64,000 nt of DNA. Source: UBA7430 sp002478765. Lineage in GTDB: Bacteria; Bacteroidota; Bacteroidia; Flavobacteriales; UBA7430. The stretch lies in contig CALSTU010000002.1 in assembly GCA_943789355.1 (NCBI GenBank), positions 186,001-250,000 on the forward strand. The letters run 5' to 3'. A program made the translations under genes and the position numbers. Shown here in pieces: positions 36,372 through 45,646 of the stretch (position 1 is its first letter; every line of letters starts with the position of its first letter). The notes below the pieces were generated by a model. The model did no database searches. It worked only from the letters and a program-made list of their open reading frames with translations, and had not been told where the DNA came from.

Positions 36372-37028
36372 ATGAAATTTTTTATTGACACCGCAAACAC
36401 ATCACAAATAAAGGAATTGGTTGCCTACAACATCATCTCCGGCGTAACCACCAATCCGAGCCTTATGGCTAAAGAAGGTATCAGCGGAACTAAAAATTGC
36501 CACCAACGTTATATAGATATATGCAAGCTGGTTGATGGTCCTGTTTCTGCCGAAGTTATTTCCACGGATTGTGAAGGGATGTTGGCAGAGGCTTATGAAC
36601 TCGCTGAACTTCACCCTAACATTGTAATTAAGATCCCAATGATCAAAGAAGGCATCAAAGCCATCTATGAACTTAACCAAAAAGGAATAAAAACCAACTG
36701 CACACTCATCTTCTCCACCAACCAAGCCTTATTGGCTGCCAAAGCAGGTGCTACTTACGTATCTCCTTTTATCGGACGCTTGGATGACATCAATGTAGAC
36801 GGCATGGAGTTGATTAAGAGCATTCGAACCGTATACGACAATTACAATTTTGACACGAATATATTAGCGGCTTCCATCCGGCATGAAGAACACGTGATTA
36901 AATGTGCTGAATATGGAGCAGACTATGCAACGGTTCCCTACGCGCTTTTGGATAAGTTGTTTGACCACCCACTAACAACCAAAGGCTTGGACATATTTTT
37001 AGCCGATCACGCCAAGCTGAATCCTTAA
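36372..37028 (+). CDS. tal: Transaldolase, short TalC/FSA-type
   Basis: A 218-residue class I aldolase of the small transaldolase / fructose-6-phosphate aldolase group, starting M-K-F-F-I-D-T-A-N. The Schiff-base lysine is in I-V-I-K-I-P-M. In the segment S-P-F-I-G-R-L-D-D the residue before I-G-R is Phe. In this superfamily Phe here goes with transaldolase activity and Tyr with fructose-6-phosphate aldolase activity (known from TalB F178Y studies), so transaldolase in the non-oxidative pentose phosphate pathway is preferred. The stop overlaps the tsaC start (TAATG), so the two genes are cotranscribed. Confidence 0.9.
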   Translation: MKFFIDTANTSQIKELVAYNIISGVTTNPSLMAKEGISGTKNCHQRYIDICKLVDGPVSAEVISTDCEGMLAEAYELAELHPNIVIKIPMIKEGIKAIYELNQKGIKTNCTLIFSTNQALLAAKAGATYVSPFIGRLDDINVDGMELIKSIRTVYDNYNFDTNILAASIRHEEHVIKCAEYGADYATVPYALLDKLFDHPLTTKGLDIFLADHAKLNP

Positions 37029-37651
37029 TGCTAAAACGCATCTACAACGACCACCCAAATGAAAAGCACATTCAGGAGGTGGTGGAATGTCTTCGCAACG
37101 GTGGGGTAATCATTTATCCCACCGATACGGTTTATGGTTTGGGTTGTGACCTGAACCATAAAAAGGCTTTGGAACGTGTGGCACGTATTAAAGGTGTGAA
37201 ATTGAAAGATACTCATTTCTCCTTTGTATGTTACGACTTAAGTCATCTTTCCGAATACGCCAAACAAATAAGCACGCGGACCTACAAGCTTTTGAAAAGA
37301 ATTTTTCCGGGACCTTTTACGGTTATCCTAAAAGCTACGGGCAAGATTCCGAAAATTTTCAGCAATAAAAAGAAAACTGTGGGGATACGCATTCCCGACA
37401 ACAACATCATCCGTGAAATTGTAAAACAATTGGGAAGCCCGATTGTATCCACATCCATTCACGATGAAGACGATGTGATTGAATATTCTACCGATCCGGA
37501 ATTGATTTATGAAAAATACAAACATCAAGTCGACCTGGTGATTGACGGTGGCTATGGAATGAATGTTGCCTCAACCGTTATCGATTGTACCGATGAGAAC
37601 GAATACAAAATCCTCAGAGAAGGAAAAGGAAACCTTGATTTAATTTATTGA
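37028..37651 (+). CDS. tsaC: L-threonylcarbamoyladenylate synthase (Sua5/YrdC family)
   Basis: A 207-residue YrdC-fold protein, making threonylcarbamoyl-AMP from threonine, bicarbonate and ATP, the first step of t6A modification of tRNAs reading ANN codons. Family marks include G-G-V-I-I-Y-P-T-D-T-V-Y-G-L-G-C-D at about residue 25, P-G-P-F-T-V-I-L, and V-G-I-R-I-P-D. The C-terminal Sua5 domain is absent, so this is the short TsaC form. The partner tsaD lies 6 kb downstream in the same window. The start overlaps the transaldolase stop by one base. Confidence 0.92.
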   Translation: MLKRIYNDHPNEKHIQEVVECLRNGGVIIYPTDTVYGLGCDLNHKKALERVARIKGVKLKDTHFSFVCYDLSHLSEYAKQISTRTYKLLKRIFPGPFTVILKATGKIPKIFSNKKKTVGIRIPDNNIIREIVKQLGSPIVSTSIHDEDDVIEYSTDPELIYEKYKHQVDLVIDGGYGMNVASTVIDCTDENEYKILREGKGNLDLIY

Positions 37652-37678
37652 TTCATGCTAAAGTCAAGCGCCACTAAA

Positions 37679-38260
37679 TCATTGAGACTTGAAAAAGTCA
37701 TGAAGTTTTAGGACTTGCTCCAAGACAGAAGATTTGCCGTCGTTGGAAATGATGTGCTGGGCATGGGCTTCTTTTTGCGTATCCGACCATTGCTCTTTCA
37801 TTCGCGCCAACACGTGGCTTTGTTCTCCTCCATCGCGTTTAAGAACTCTACTTATCCTGATTTCCTCAGGAGCCTGAACCAAAATAATCTGATCCAATCG
37901 TTTGTGACCACCACTTTCAATCAAAATCGCAGCTTCTTTAATGATGTAAGGGCTGATCTGTATGTCATACCATGCCAGAAAATCTGCTTCCACCGCTGGG
38001 TGAACCAGGGCATTCAATTGCTCTAAAGCCTTTTTATTATAAAAAACTTTTGATGCGATGTAAGCTCTATTAAGAATGCCATCAACAAATGCTTTATCTC
38101 CAAACTGAGAACAAAGTGCTGATCGTAAAGCGACATCCTCCGTCATCAGCGCTTTCGCTCGATCATCAGAGGCATATACGGGAATGCCCAGTTGCTTAAA
38201 AACTTTAGCAACGGTCGTTTTCCCACTTCCAATTCCGCCGGTCAGTCCAATTTTCAACAT
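37679..38260 (-). CDS. coaE: Dephospho-CoA kinase
   Basis: A 193-residue P-loop kinase performing the last step of coenzyme A synthesis (ATP-dependent phosphorylation of dephospho-CoA). The Walker A motif G-L-T-G-G-I-G-S-G-K-T-T is at residues 6-17, followed by P-V-Y-A-S-D-D-R-A-K-A-L (substrate-binding Asp) and the H-P-A-V/L-I-E segments typical of CoaE. The ATG overlaps the stop of the preceding YbbR gene (TGATG), so the two are translationally coupled. It converges with tsaC, 27 bp apart. Confidence 0.95.
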   Translation of the reverse strand: MLKIGLTGGIGSGKTTVAKVFKQLGIPVYASDDRAKALMTEDVALRSALCSQFGDKAFVDGILNRAYIASKVFYNKKALEQLNALVHPAVEADFLAWYDIQISPYIIKEAAILIESGGHKRLDQIILVQAPEEIRISRVLKRDGGEQSHVLARMKEQWSDTQKEAHAQHIISNDGKSSVLEQVLKLHDFFKSQ

Positions 38261-39231
38261 CAGTTCTTTTTTACAAATTCAACGGTCGAAGGGTGAAATT
38301 TCACCCGTTGCACTATGGAAGGCTTTTGATCTTCATCCAGAAATACATTCAAAATCTTTCGCTGCGTCATGGAAATCTCATCGTAATCACAATAAATGAC
38401 AAAATCAGTTGCTTTCACTTTCGAAACATCTTTCATGGCTATCCAATAAGACAGTTCAACTTCGGGCGGAATGATAACCAACTCTTTTCCCTTAGGGACA
38501 TTTCTGAGTCTGATGGGTACTTTCTTGTAGATTTCCGTAAAACGTGCTACGTCTTGCCGAACATGTACTTCAGTATTTCGAGCCGTTAGAAGCGGATTGG
38601 GCAAAACAGCTTGCAAACGAACATCAATATTTGTTGATACATCATCCCGTTTTAAAACATTTGTAGATAGGGTCGTCAGTGAATCCAGAAGATGCGCAGG
38701 GCCAAAGACTTCAATTTTATCCGGGGAAACTTTAAAATCTCCGTACTCAACGTAATTCTCACGGAAAGATAAATCCAAAGGAACACGCACTTCCAAAACG
38801 GCTCGAGTCTTGTTGCTGAAATTTAAAAACAAGGTGTCGGGCTCAATGTCTAACACAGAAAATCCATTCAGCTCGCGAGCTATCTCTGGCCTTAATGTTT
38901 GTGAAGGGGAAAAATAAGTTACCCCACTCCCCTGGCGTTGAAGTTTCTGCACATCAATTTCTACGGTACGACTCGAAAAGGTTTCCTTCAAAAATGTAAA
39001 TCCAAAACCGCTAACCTTTACCTTAACTTCCGTCAAGGGGTCCCCTTTCAAATATTTATCGATGGGCTGATTGATGTATGCAACGGGATAATCGATGTAA
39101 TAGGTGTACTCTTTTGAGAATTTTATTAAAAACCAAAATAAGGTAGACATCAAAAAGCAAATAACAATCACACTGCGATGGCTACCCGACCTCAAAAAGT
39201 CAATGATCTTATAAAATGTACGTTCTATCAT
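38260..39231 (-). CDS. YbbR-like domain protein with one N-terminal membrane anchor
   Basis: About 323 residues. The ATG at 39231 (MIERTFYKIIDFLR) is preferred over the longer open frame up to 39360, which would overlap the end of tamB. A single transmembrane helix (V-I-V-I-C-F-L-M-S-T-L-F-W-F-L-I) is followed by YbbR-type beta-strand repeats in the periplasm (P-V-A-Y-I-N-Q-P, V-K-V-K-V-S-G-F-G). YbbR proteins in other phyla act with the DisA cyclic-di-AMP cyclase, but no cyclase gene is adjacent here; in Bacteroidota the YbbR-CoaE pair is common. The function is not assigned. Confidence 0.82.
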   Translation of the reverse strand: MIERTFYKIIDFLRSGSHRSVIVICFLMSTLFWFLIKFSKEYTYYIDYPVAYINQPIDKYLKGDPLTEVKVKVSGFGFTFLKETFSSRTVEIDVQKLQRQGSGVTYFSPSQTLRPEIARELNGFSVLDIEPDTLFLNFSNKTRAVLEVRVPLDLSFRENYVEYGDFKVSPDKIEVFGPAHLLDSLTTLSTNVLKRDDVSTNIDVRLQAVLPNPLLTARNTEVHVRQDVARFTEIYKKVPIRLRNVPKGKELVIIPPEVELSYWIAMKDVSKVKATDFVIYCDYDEISMTQRKILNVFLDEDQKPSIVQRVKFHPSTVEFVKKN

Positions 39232-39314
39232 GTTTAAATCTGTTCGTAAATATACGCAAGCGCTTTGATGATCTGACCGTTTCAATTCATAACGTCCGGA
39301 CCAAAAGTAAAAAA

Positions 39315-42300
39315 TTATTCTCTTGATCTTTTTCGAAACATTCTTTTGAACTTGTTCCAAAGATCTCTAAAATCGTCAAATTCATCTCTGTAAAAAAGGC
39401 CCAAACCTGTGGTGTAATACTTATTGGCTTCTGCTGAAAGTTGTAAATTTTCGTCAAGATTATTACTGAATGCCAACAAACGCAATTTGCCATCATCACT
39501 CAACTGATACTCTACCTCAAAGTCTCCAATAAATCGATTGGTGTTTTCAGCTTGAGAGGCAATGTTTCCATTGAAGGTAATTCGATCGTTTACCTTCATG
39601 TTGTTCAATAACAATTCCCATTGACGCTGACTCAAATATTCTCCTTGATTTGGATGGTATTTTAAGCCCAAATCAAATCGATCTGAAAACTGAGAGGTCC
39701 AATTGTAGAGCTGGTTGTTCAAAACCTCTGCTCCTGAGGAAACGGTTGAACTCAAATAATCAACGTCGGTATCATTGTATTCATCCGTACTCATGAAGGT
39801 ATTGAGGACCAATAACGACAAAAATTGTTGGGTTTTTTTCTCGGAGGTATTCGTATGTTCATCCAGAATTCGATTGATACGATCATCTCCACTCGGGATT
39901 TGAATGTCGAAGTCGATGGTTGGCTGAAGCAAATCTCCACGCATCAGCATGCGACATTCCACATCGCGACTCTTGTTGTAAAGTGTGTCTGAGGTAAGTA
40001 AACTTAAGTTGGTGTTCAGTTTGTAAAGGGCATTCATGTTCATTTGAGCATCGTAAGGACTCCCGTCCCACATAAGCTGAGCTCCTTTTTCTATTTCAAA
40101 CTTTTTATTTACAAAATTCTGAAGGGTAAACAAGTAATCTCCTTCTTCAACAACATAATCTCCAAACATGTAAACCTCATTGGCAGTGTTAACTCCCAGA
40201 TTGATGAACCCATTACCTGTCGCTCTTAATTTATCACCTAACGTTTCGTCAAACATGATGTTTACTTGAGCATTCTCATTCAGCTCTACATTCATATCTA
40301 TCGTGAATTTGGGCTTTGAATCAACGAGTTCAACAGATCTCAAAAGGGTGTCTCCAACTTGTTGATTGTCCTGGACGAAATGGACAAAACTTAAGGCATC
40401 AATACTTTCATCATCATCCAGTGGAATGTAGAGTGCCGTACCCTTATTTGATGCAGCATTTATCTGTATTTCAATGGCATCTTTAAGCCCTTTAAAAGTA
40501 GCACCACCCGAAGCAAAGGCTCTTCCATAATAGGACTTATCTTGATAGGCATCGGTGTTTAAGCAAAGTAGACTGTCAGCTTCCAAACTGAGGTCTAAAC
40601 TAAAGTCTTTGAAATAACGATGATGGAACTGTCCATCAAATTGTCCAGCCCCCATAATTAAACCATTCTCTACCCCTTCAAAATCAAGTTCGTTGAGAAT
40701 GATTTTTTCATCGGTTAAGGTAACCGTCGAGGAGTTGGACGATTTAAATTGCGTATTTAAATGAGGTATGGAAAAACGCAGGTCAGAAACCAAAAGGTCG
40801 CCCTCAAATTTTGGTTGATGGAGCATGCCGTGGACGGTCAAAACACCTGTAGCCTCCCCCTCGAGTGTGTCGAGAATCGCTACGTAATCTTCGACATGCT
40901 TTAAGTTGAAATCTTTCACATCCAGCGTGATACTAAACGAATTGGTATCTACCATGGGCATATAAGCTCCCGTAAAATCTAGCGTTTTTGTACGTCCCTT
41001 CACAAAAGACCCTTCCAAGGTTTGCAAGTCATGATCGTCGTCGTAATCTAATCGTAAATTCAAGGAACCAAATGGGTGCCCATTTACCCGAAGTTCATTC
41101 GAATTCATGTCAGAAAAAACTTTCGATAGGTTGTCGCTCTTTATATACGCTACAACGCCATTCAATTGCCCTTCAAAAGAAGATCTCAAAGCATCGGACC
41201 AAGGAGAAGCATTGTCCAGTTCAAAATCATTCAGAGCGAGGCGCATACTTTGCTGTTCAGGCTTGCTTTCAAAATCTACATCAAATCCTTGCGAGCTCGT
41301 TGTAAGGTATATCTGAGTCTTTAGATTACGCCCCGAATGCTCAAAAAGAGACCGGTTGTTTAAAGTCCAAAGCGAATCTGCAAAATAAAACTGACTTTCC
41401 TCAACCGCAAGTTTAAATGACTGAGCATCGACATCAGCAGTAGCAGTAATTTCCCCACCAAATTTTAGGGTATCTGTACTTTCCCAACCCAATGACAGGT
41501 CCCAATTTCCATACACTCCCTGTTGCACAAAATCAAGCTGTTCCATATTCCAATGTTCACCGTAATGAACATTTGCCGCCGTTGCTTCAATTGAAGAACG
41601 GTTTGAACGCACTTCTGAATGCATTTTCAAATCTTGTCCCATCCAATGTTTCCACTTGAGTAAAGGGCTCTCTATGTCTAAGACCAAGCCCTCTTCTAGA
41701 GGATTGAATCGACCAAAAACACGGGTCGTATCGCCAATGATTAAATCGGGAATAAACAATTTGGTGAGGGTAGACGACTCCAGAAAATCAACCTGAAAAT
41801 CAAAGTTTTGAGACGTCGAAAACCTGGGTTGCAATTGGGGGTAATGAGGTTTTAGGTGGGTTAAAATGGATTGATAAATACCCGGCACATCAACAAATCC
41901 TTGAAGACTTGCGTTCATGAAATCCGATCTAAAGCTGAATGCATCATACGCATCTAACTTTTCGGAGTTGAAGTACACATCATCAAAATAATAATAATCC
42001 TTTTGTGTTTCAATGGTGGTGAAAGTCGCTCCGATACTTCCTTCAATATTGGACCATCTATTCCCGATCAAATTCATTTCAATCAATGTCGATAATTTGG
42101 CAACAGGCTCATTGTCATACCAGTTTAATTGAACCAAATCTGCCTCTGTAACATCCGCTACAAAATCCATCACAGGCAGCTCCTTGGAAAAATCAATTTC
42201 TCCGGAAAAATCCAACTCCAAGTTGCGGTCTAAAACAGTCGCTTTACCTTTAAAATAATTGGGTTGAAGGCGACCGTCTAATTCTATGTTTTTGTAGGTA

Positions 42301-43640
42301 TAATCGTTGAAAGTTATCGCGCTTATATCTCCATGAATGTCGGTGTCAAAATTTGTGAAATCAAAACCTTTCCCTCGAACAAATATTTCTGCATTTACTT
42401 GTTGCAAATCATGCCGAACCAATTGAGATAAATTAAACTTTTGTAAGATCAACTTCCCATTGTAAATCGGAGCATCCAACGTGTCGGATATGTTCACTTT
42501 AAGGTCTGTTTCGAAACGACCTTGATCGGAATCTAAAGAAATATCCACAGCTAAGTCAGACATCGAACCGTCGAAACTAAATTCAGATGAAACAGCACCC
42601 AATGGATTCTCTTGATAATGGTTAGGAAACGTATTGCGAATCCAAGCCCACTCGTTATGAGCCAATTCGAAAGTATCTGCCTTACAGGAATATACCCATG
42701 CATTCATATCGGACCAATTACCTATTTCAAAAGAACCCGAAATGTAACTTCCTTTGTTTGAAGAAACCCTCAATGTATCCGACCACAAACTGTCATTTTT
42801 CAAGTGAATTGTACTTTGGGTACTCAATTGGAGCTCCTCAGGCCAATGACTGACTAAGCCTTTTGCGGCCGCATAGTCCGCATTAAACTGATGTAATTTG
42901 AGCGTCGCAGCAAGGTTTTTTTTGTCGAATTCTAAATCAACATGTGCACCTGACTGATCGCTGCTCCAATGAAAATTAGACACCTGATTTAAGCTGTCGG
43001 AAAAATGAATTTCTGAGGCATTTACATGATGCTTTGCACCGCCAACAACATCCCAGTTTAAATGGCTTAAAATAAAATCAACTTCAGATCCTATGCGACT
43101 GTCTATTAAGTACAAATTTAGGTTTTCGAATGAGGTGGTGAAATCCTTACCTGACCCCAAAATTCTTGCACCACTAATCCAAAAATGATCTATCAGAATG
43201 GGGTTGGGTTCATCAGAATCACCCATCAAAGCAACCACCCTTTTGTACAACTCAGCATCTTGGAGAACACTTTCATAACGATAAGGTATGTACAACCCTT
43301 CTGTATAAACAGAACGCAAATGATCTGGTCGAAAAAAAGAGGTCTTAATCTTAAGCTTTTCAATATAGATTAGGGTGTCTTGCTCTTCTCCAGGAACAAA
43401 AACCCCCTCAAGAGTTACGTCACCCAGAATACCTGGCTTTAAATTCCTCACCTGAAGGTTAACCTCATAGGAACGAGCAACCCAGTCTGAAAATTTTGTT
43501 GCCAAGAAACTTTGAACTTCCGTAAATTGAAGCAGCAACAACATGCCCAAAAAAATGGAGGACAAGAGAATTATTAGACGCTTAATTATGTTTTTATCTG
43601 TATTGATAAGACAATTCTTTATTTTTGCCGTATGAGTCAA
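39315..43640 (-). CDS. tamB: Translocation and assembly module TamB-like protein
   Basis: A 1441-residue protein with an N-terminal membrane anchor (I-I-L-L-S-S-I-F-L-G-M-L-L-L-L-Q-F) and a very long beta-rich periplasmic body of AsmA/TamB type. The C-terminal DUF490/TamB domain is recognisable (L-D-L-S-L-E-A-D-S-L-L-C-L ... V-S-S-G-A-E-V-L-N-N-Q-L-Y-N-W and D-L-G-L-K-Y-H-P near the end). TamB-like proteins bridge inner and outer membrane and are implicated in lipid transport and outer-membrane protein assembly. The start at 43640 overlaps the divergent tsaD start by nine bases, so the true start may lie slightly downstream, but no better ATG precedes the anchor. Confidence 0.9.
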   Translation of the reverse strand: MTHTAKIKNCLINTDKNIIKRLIILLSSIFLGMLLLLQFTEVQSFLATKFSDWVARSYEVNLQVRNLKPGILGDVTLEGVFVPGEEQDTLIYIEKLKIKTSFFRPDHLRSVYTEGLYIPYRYESVLQDAELYKRVVALMGDSDEPNPILIDHFWISGARILGSGKDFTTSFENLNLYLIDSRIGSEVDFILSHLNWDVVGGAKHHVNASEIHFSDSLNQVSNFHWSSDQSGAHVDLEFDKKNLAATLKLHQFNADYAAAKGLVSHWPEELQLSTQSTIHLKNDSLWSDTLRVSSNKGSYISGSFEIGNWSDMNAWVYSCKADTFELAHNEWAWIRNTFPNHYQENPLGAVSSEFSFDGSMSDLAVDISLDSDQGRFETDLKVNISDTLDAPIYNGKLILQKFNLSQLVRHDLQQVNAEIFVRGKGFDFTNFDTDIHGDISAITFNDYTYKNIELDGRLQPNYFKGKATVLDRNLELDFSGEIDFSKELPVMDFVADVTEADLVQLNWYDNEPVAKLSTLIEMNLIGNRWSNIEGSIGATFTTIETQKDYYYFDDVYFNSEKLDAYDAFSFRSDFMNASLQGFVDVPGIYQSILTHLKPHYPQLQPRFSTSQNFDFQVDFLESSTLTKLFIPDLIIGDTTRVFGRFNPLEEGLVLDIESPLLKWKHWMGQDLKMHSEVRSNRSSIEATAANVHYGEHWNMEQLDFVQQGVYGNWDLSLGWESTDTLKFGGEITATADVDAQSFKLAVEESQFYFADSLWTLNNRSLFEHSGRNLKTQIYLTTSSQGFDVDFESKPEQQSMRLALNDFELDNASPWSDALRSSFEGQLNGVVAYIKSDNLSKVFSDMNSNELRVNGHPFGSLNLRLDYDDDHDLQTLEGSFVKGRTKTLDFTGAYMPMVDTNSFSITLDVKDFNLKHVEDYVAILDTLEGEATGVLTVHGMLHQPKFEGDLLVSDLRFSIPHLNTQFKSSNSSTVTLTDEKIILNELDFEGVENGLIMGAGQFDGQFHHRYFKDFSLDLSLEADSLLCLNTDAYQDKSYYGRAFASGGATFKGLKDAIEIQINAASNKGTALYIPLDDDESIDALSFVHFVQDNQQVGDTLLRSVELVDSKPKFTIDMNVELNENAQVNIMFDETLGDKLRATGNGFINLGVNTANEVYMFGDYVVEEGDYLFTLQNFVNKKFEIEKGAQLMWDGSPYDAQMNMNALYKLNTNLSLLTSDTLYNKSRDVECRMLMRGDLLQPTIDFDIQIPSGDDRINRILDEHTNTSEKKTQQFLSLLVLNTFMSTDEYNDTDVDYLSSTVSSGAEVLNNQLYNWTSQFSDRFDLGLKYHPNQGEYLSQRQWELLLNNMKVNDRITFNGNIASQAENTNRFIGDFEVEYQLSDDGKLRLLAFSNNLDENLQLSAEANKYYTTGLGLFYRDEFDDFRDLWNKFKRMFRKRSRE
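43620..43627 (+). promoter_or_regulatory. -7 box (TATTTTTG) just upstream of tsaD
   Basis: A perfect TAnnTTTG match ending four bases before the tsaD ATG. If used, the transcript would start at or within the start codon, making tsaD nearly leaderless. Only a CTG is found at the -33 position, so support is limited. Confidence 0.35.
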
Positions 43641-44651
43641 AAAAGTATCACCATACTGGGTATTGAATCTTCTTGCGATGACACTTCAGCAGCAGTCATT
43701 AAAAACGCAAAAATTCAATCAAATATTGTTGCTAATCAAGAAGTTCACCAGTCTTTTGGTGGTGTTGTTCCTGAACTTGCTTCACGAGCGCATCAGCAAA
43801 ACATCGTTCCCGTTGTAAATGAAGCTCTAAAGATAGCAAATATTAGCAAAGACCAACTGGATGCTATTGCCTTTACCAGAGGACCCGGTCTTATGGGCTC
43901 ACTTCTTGTCGGCACCTCTTTTGCCAAATCATTTGCATTGGCACTGGATGTTCCTTTGATTGAGGTCAATCATATGCAGGGTCACATCATGGCACACTTT
44001 ATTGACGAGGGTCAAAACTTGCCTATATTTCCTTTTTTGTGTCTAACCGTTTCCGGAGGCCACACTCAAATCGTAAAAGTAAACAGCCCTTTTGACTTAG
44101 AGGTTTTGGGAGAAACGATTGATGATGCGGCCGGAGAAGCATTTGATAAAAGTGCTAAAATCCTCGGCTTGCCCTACCCGGGAGGGCCCTTAATCGATCG
44201 ATATGCGAAGCAAGGAAACCCAAAAGCATTCAAATTCACAAAACCTAAGGTGGCTGAACTCAGCTTTAGTTTCAGTGGACTCAAATCTAACATCATTCAA
44301 CGGATTCAAAGGGAAGAAAAAAAAGAGCCCAACTTCATTGAAAATAATTTGGTCGATCTTTGTGCCTCCATTCAATTCACAATCGTAAGTATTCTGCTCG
44401 AAAAAATTGAAAATGCTGTTAAAAAAACCGGTATTACTCAGATTGCAATCGCTGGGGGCGTTTCTGCGAACTCGGAACTAAGGGATACGTTACTGAAAAG
44501 AAAAAAATCACACCGTTGGGAGGTATACATTCCCAAGTTTGAATATTGTACCGACAACGCTGCAATGATAGCTATTGTTGGCCACTACAAGTATCTAAAC
44601 CGTGATTTTAGTGACTCCAGCATCACTCCGAAAGCAAGATTTAAAATCTAA
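43632..44651 (+). CDS. tsaD: tRNA N6-adenosine threonylcarbamoyltransferase
   Basis: A 339-residue ASKHA-fold protein that transfers the threonylcarbamoyl group to A37 of tRNAs reading ANN codons, with TsaB and TsaE. Visible motifs are the N-terminal G-I-E-S-S-C-D-D-T-S-A-A-V, the metal-binding N-H-M-Q-G-H-I-M-A-H (two His), V-S-G-G-H-T-Q, G-E-T-I-D-D-A-A-G-E-A-F-D-K, and the nucleotide-binding A-I-A-G-G-V-S-A-N. Length is normal. It is divergent from tamB, a frequent arrangement in Bacteroidota; tsaC is elsewhere in this window. Confidence 0.97.
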   Translation: MSQKSITILGIESSCDDTSAAVIKNAKIQSNIVANQEVHQSFGGVVPELASRAHQQNIVPVVNEALKIANISKDQLDAIAFTRGPGLMGSLLVGTSFAKSFALALDVPLIEVNHMQGHIMAHFIDEGQNLPIFPFLCLTVSGGHTQIVKVNSPFDLEVLGETIDDAAGEAFDKSAKILGLPYPGGPLIDRYAKQGNPKAFKFTKPKVAELSFSFSGLKSNIIQRIQREEKKEPNFIENNLVDLCASIQFTIVSILLEKIENAVKKTGITQIAIAGGVSANSELRDTLLKRKKSHRWEVYIPKFEYCTDNAAMIAIVGHYKYLNRDFSDSSITPKARFKI

Positions 44652-44796
44652 GCCCTTGTTACCTCTCCGAAGTAACAAAGCCAATTTTGCCTGTACCATC
44701 GTGCTATTTATTTTTTTTATGAACTCATAGGATTTGTGGCGTGAGAAAAAATCACTAAATTCGTAACATAACTCAACTCCTAAATACCCTGAAATT

Positions 44797-45525
44797 ATGA
44801 ATCACCTTCATATCATTAAAGTCGCATTGGTATCAATGACTCTGCTTTTTAGCACGACCAGTGCTGATGCTCAAGACTACCGTAAGGCTTTAGATACTCA
44901 AAGATTTTCTCAATCCGTAAATACCGGACAAAATCAAACTTTATTGATCCTGGACTCTTCTTGGGGTGAAAATAAACCAGAAATTGGTGATGAAATTGCT
45001 GCCTATGACTCCCAAGGAAACATGGTTTCTAGCGTGGTTTACCTTGGAGAACATACGGGACTCGCTTTGTGGGGAGACGACCAATACACTCAGGCAAAAG
45101 AAGGTCTTTCGAAAGAAGAAACATTTCACTTAAAATGGTGGAAAAAGTCGAAGAATGAACTCGTTTCTCTAGAAGTATCAGAATTTGAACGAGGAGATGA
45201 CACCTACAATAAAGATGAAATAACGGTTGTATCCGAACTTAAGTCAGACCAAATATTAGTTCAGGAGTTGGAGTTGTTCCAGAATATTCCTAACCCTGTT
45301 GCTGGACAAACAGAAATAAACTTTTATTTACCACAAAAAAACAACGTTTATCTGGGTGTTTTCAACAACCTTGGACAAGAAATTATGGTTCTCGCTAATA
45401 AATCTTTCGATGCGGGATCTCACAAGGTTGAAATGGTTTCTCCAAATTTAGAAGCCGGAGTTTACTTCTACAAACTCATTTCTGGTAACGAAAAGCACAG
45501 CAAACAAATGACGGTTGTTAAGTAA
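44797..45525 (+). CDS. Small T9SS-exported protein with a single NTG head domain
   Basis: 242 residues: signal peptide (MNHLHIIKVALVSMTLLFST), one head domain of the type seen in giant proteins A-E, and a canonical type A T9SS sorting domain. The head domain spans about residues 38-145 (V-N-T-G-Q-N-Q-T-L-L-I, I-G-D-E-I-A-A-Y-D, G-L-A-L-W-G-D-D-Q-Y-T, K-E-G-L-S-K-E-E-T). The tail begins at L-F-Q-N-I-P-N-P and ends Y-F-Y-K-L-I-S-G ... K-Q-M-T-V-V-K. It is the simplest version of the architecture and defines the domain borders. The function is unknown. It has its own terminator. Confidence 0.85.
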   Translation: MNHLHIIKVALVSMTLLFSTTSADAQDYRKALDTQRFSQSVNTGQNQTLLILDSSWGENKPEIGDEIAAYDSQGNMVSSVVYLGEHTGLALWGDDQYTQAKEGLSKEETFHLKWWKKSKNELVSLEVSEFERGDDTYNKDEITVVSELKSDQILVQELELFQNIPNPVAGQTEINFYLPQKNNVYLGVFNNLGQEIMVLANKSFDAGSHKVEMVSPNLEAGVYFYKLISGNEKHSKQMTVVK

Positions 45526-45544
45526 TTCAGACACCGAATCATAC

Positions 45545-45575
45545 AATACCGTCCGATCGAGACGGTATTTTTTTT
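45545..45575 (+). terminator. Rho-independent terminator of the small NTG/T9SS gene
   Basis: Eight-bp stem ATACCGTC / GACGGTAT (45546-45553, 45561-45568) with a 7-base loop followed by a run of eight T, 20 bp after the stop codon. Confidence 0.85.
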
Positions 45576-45621
45576 GCCTATTTTCAACGTTGCAAGGCCT
45601 TTATCCTGATGAATAATTTCC

Positions 45622-45629
45622 TATTTTTG
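45622..45629 (+). promoter_or_regulatory. -7 box (TATTTTTG) of the LysM gene
   Basis: Perfect TAnnTTTG match 18 bp upstream of the ATG at 45647; no TTG at the expected spacing upstream. It follows the terminator of the preceding gene. Confidence 0.4.
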
Positions 45630-45646
45630 TCTGTATATATTTTGAT

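Noticed and set aside
12000..36400. Horizontally acquired island
   Set aside because: No integrase, transposase, tRNA boundary or flanking direct repeats were seen. The T9SS-type tails and Bacteroidota-type promoters suggest long residence in this lineage, though composition was not computed.
44656..44678. Inverted repeat TTGTTAC/GTAACAA after tsaD as a terminator
   Set aside because: Only a seven-base AT-rich stem with a nine-base loop and no following T run.
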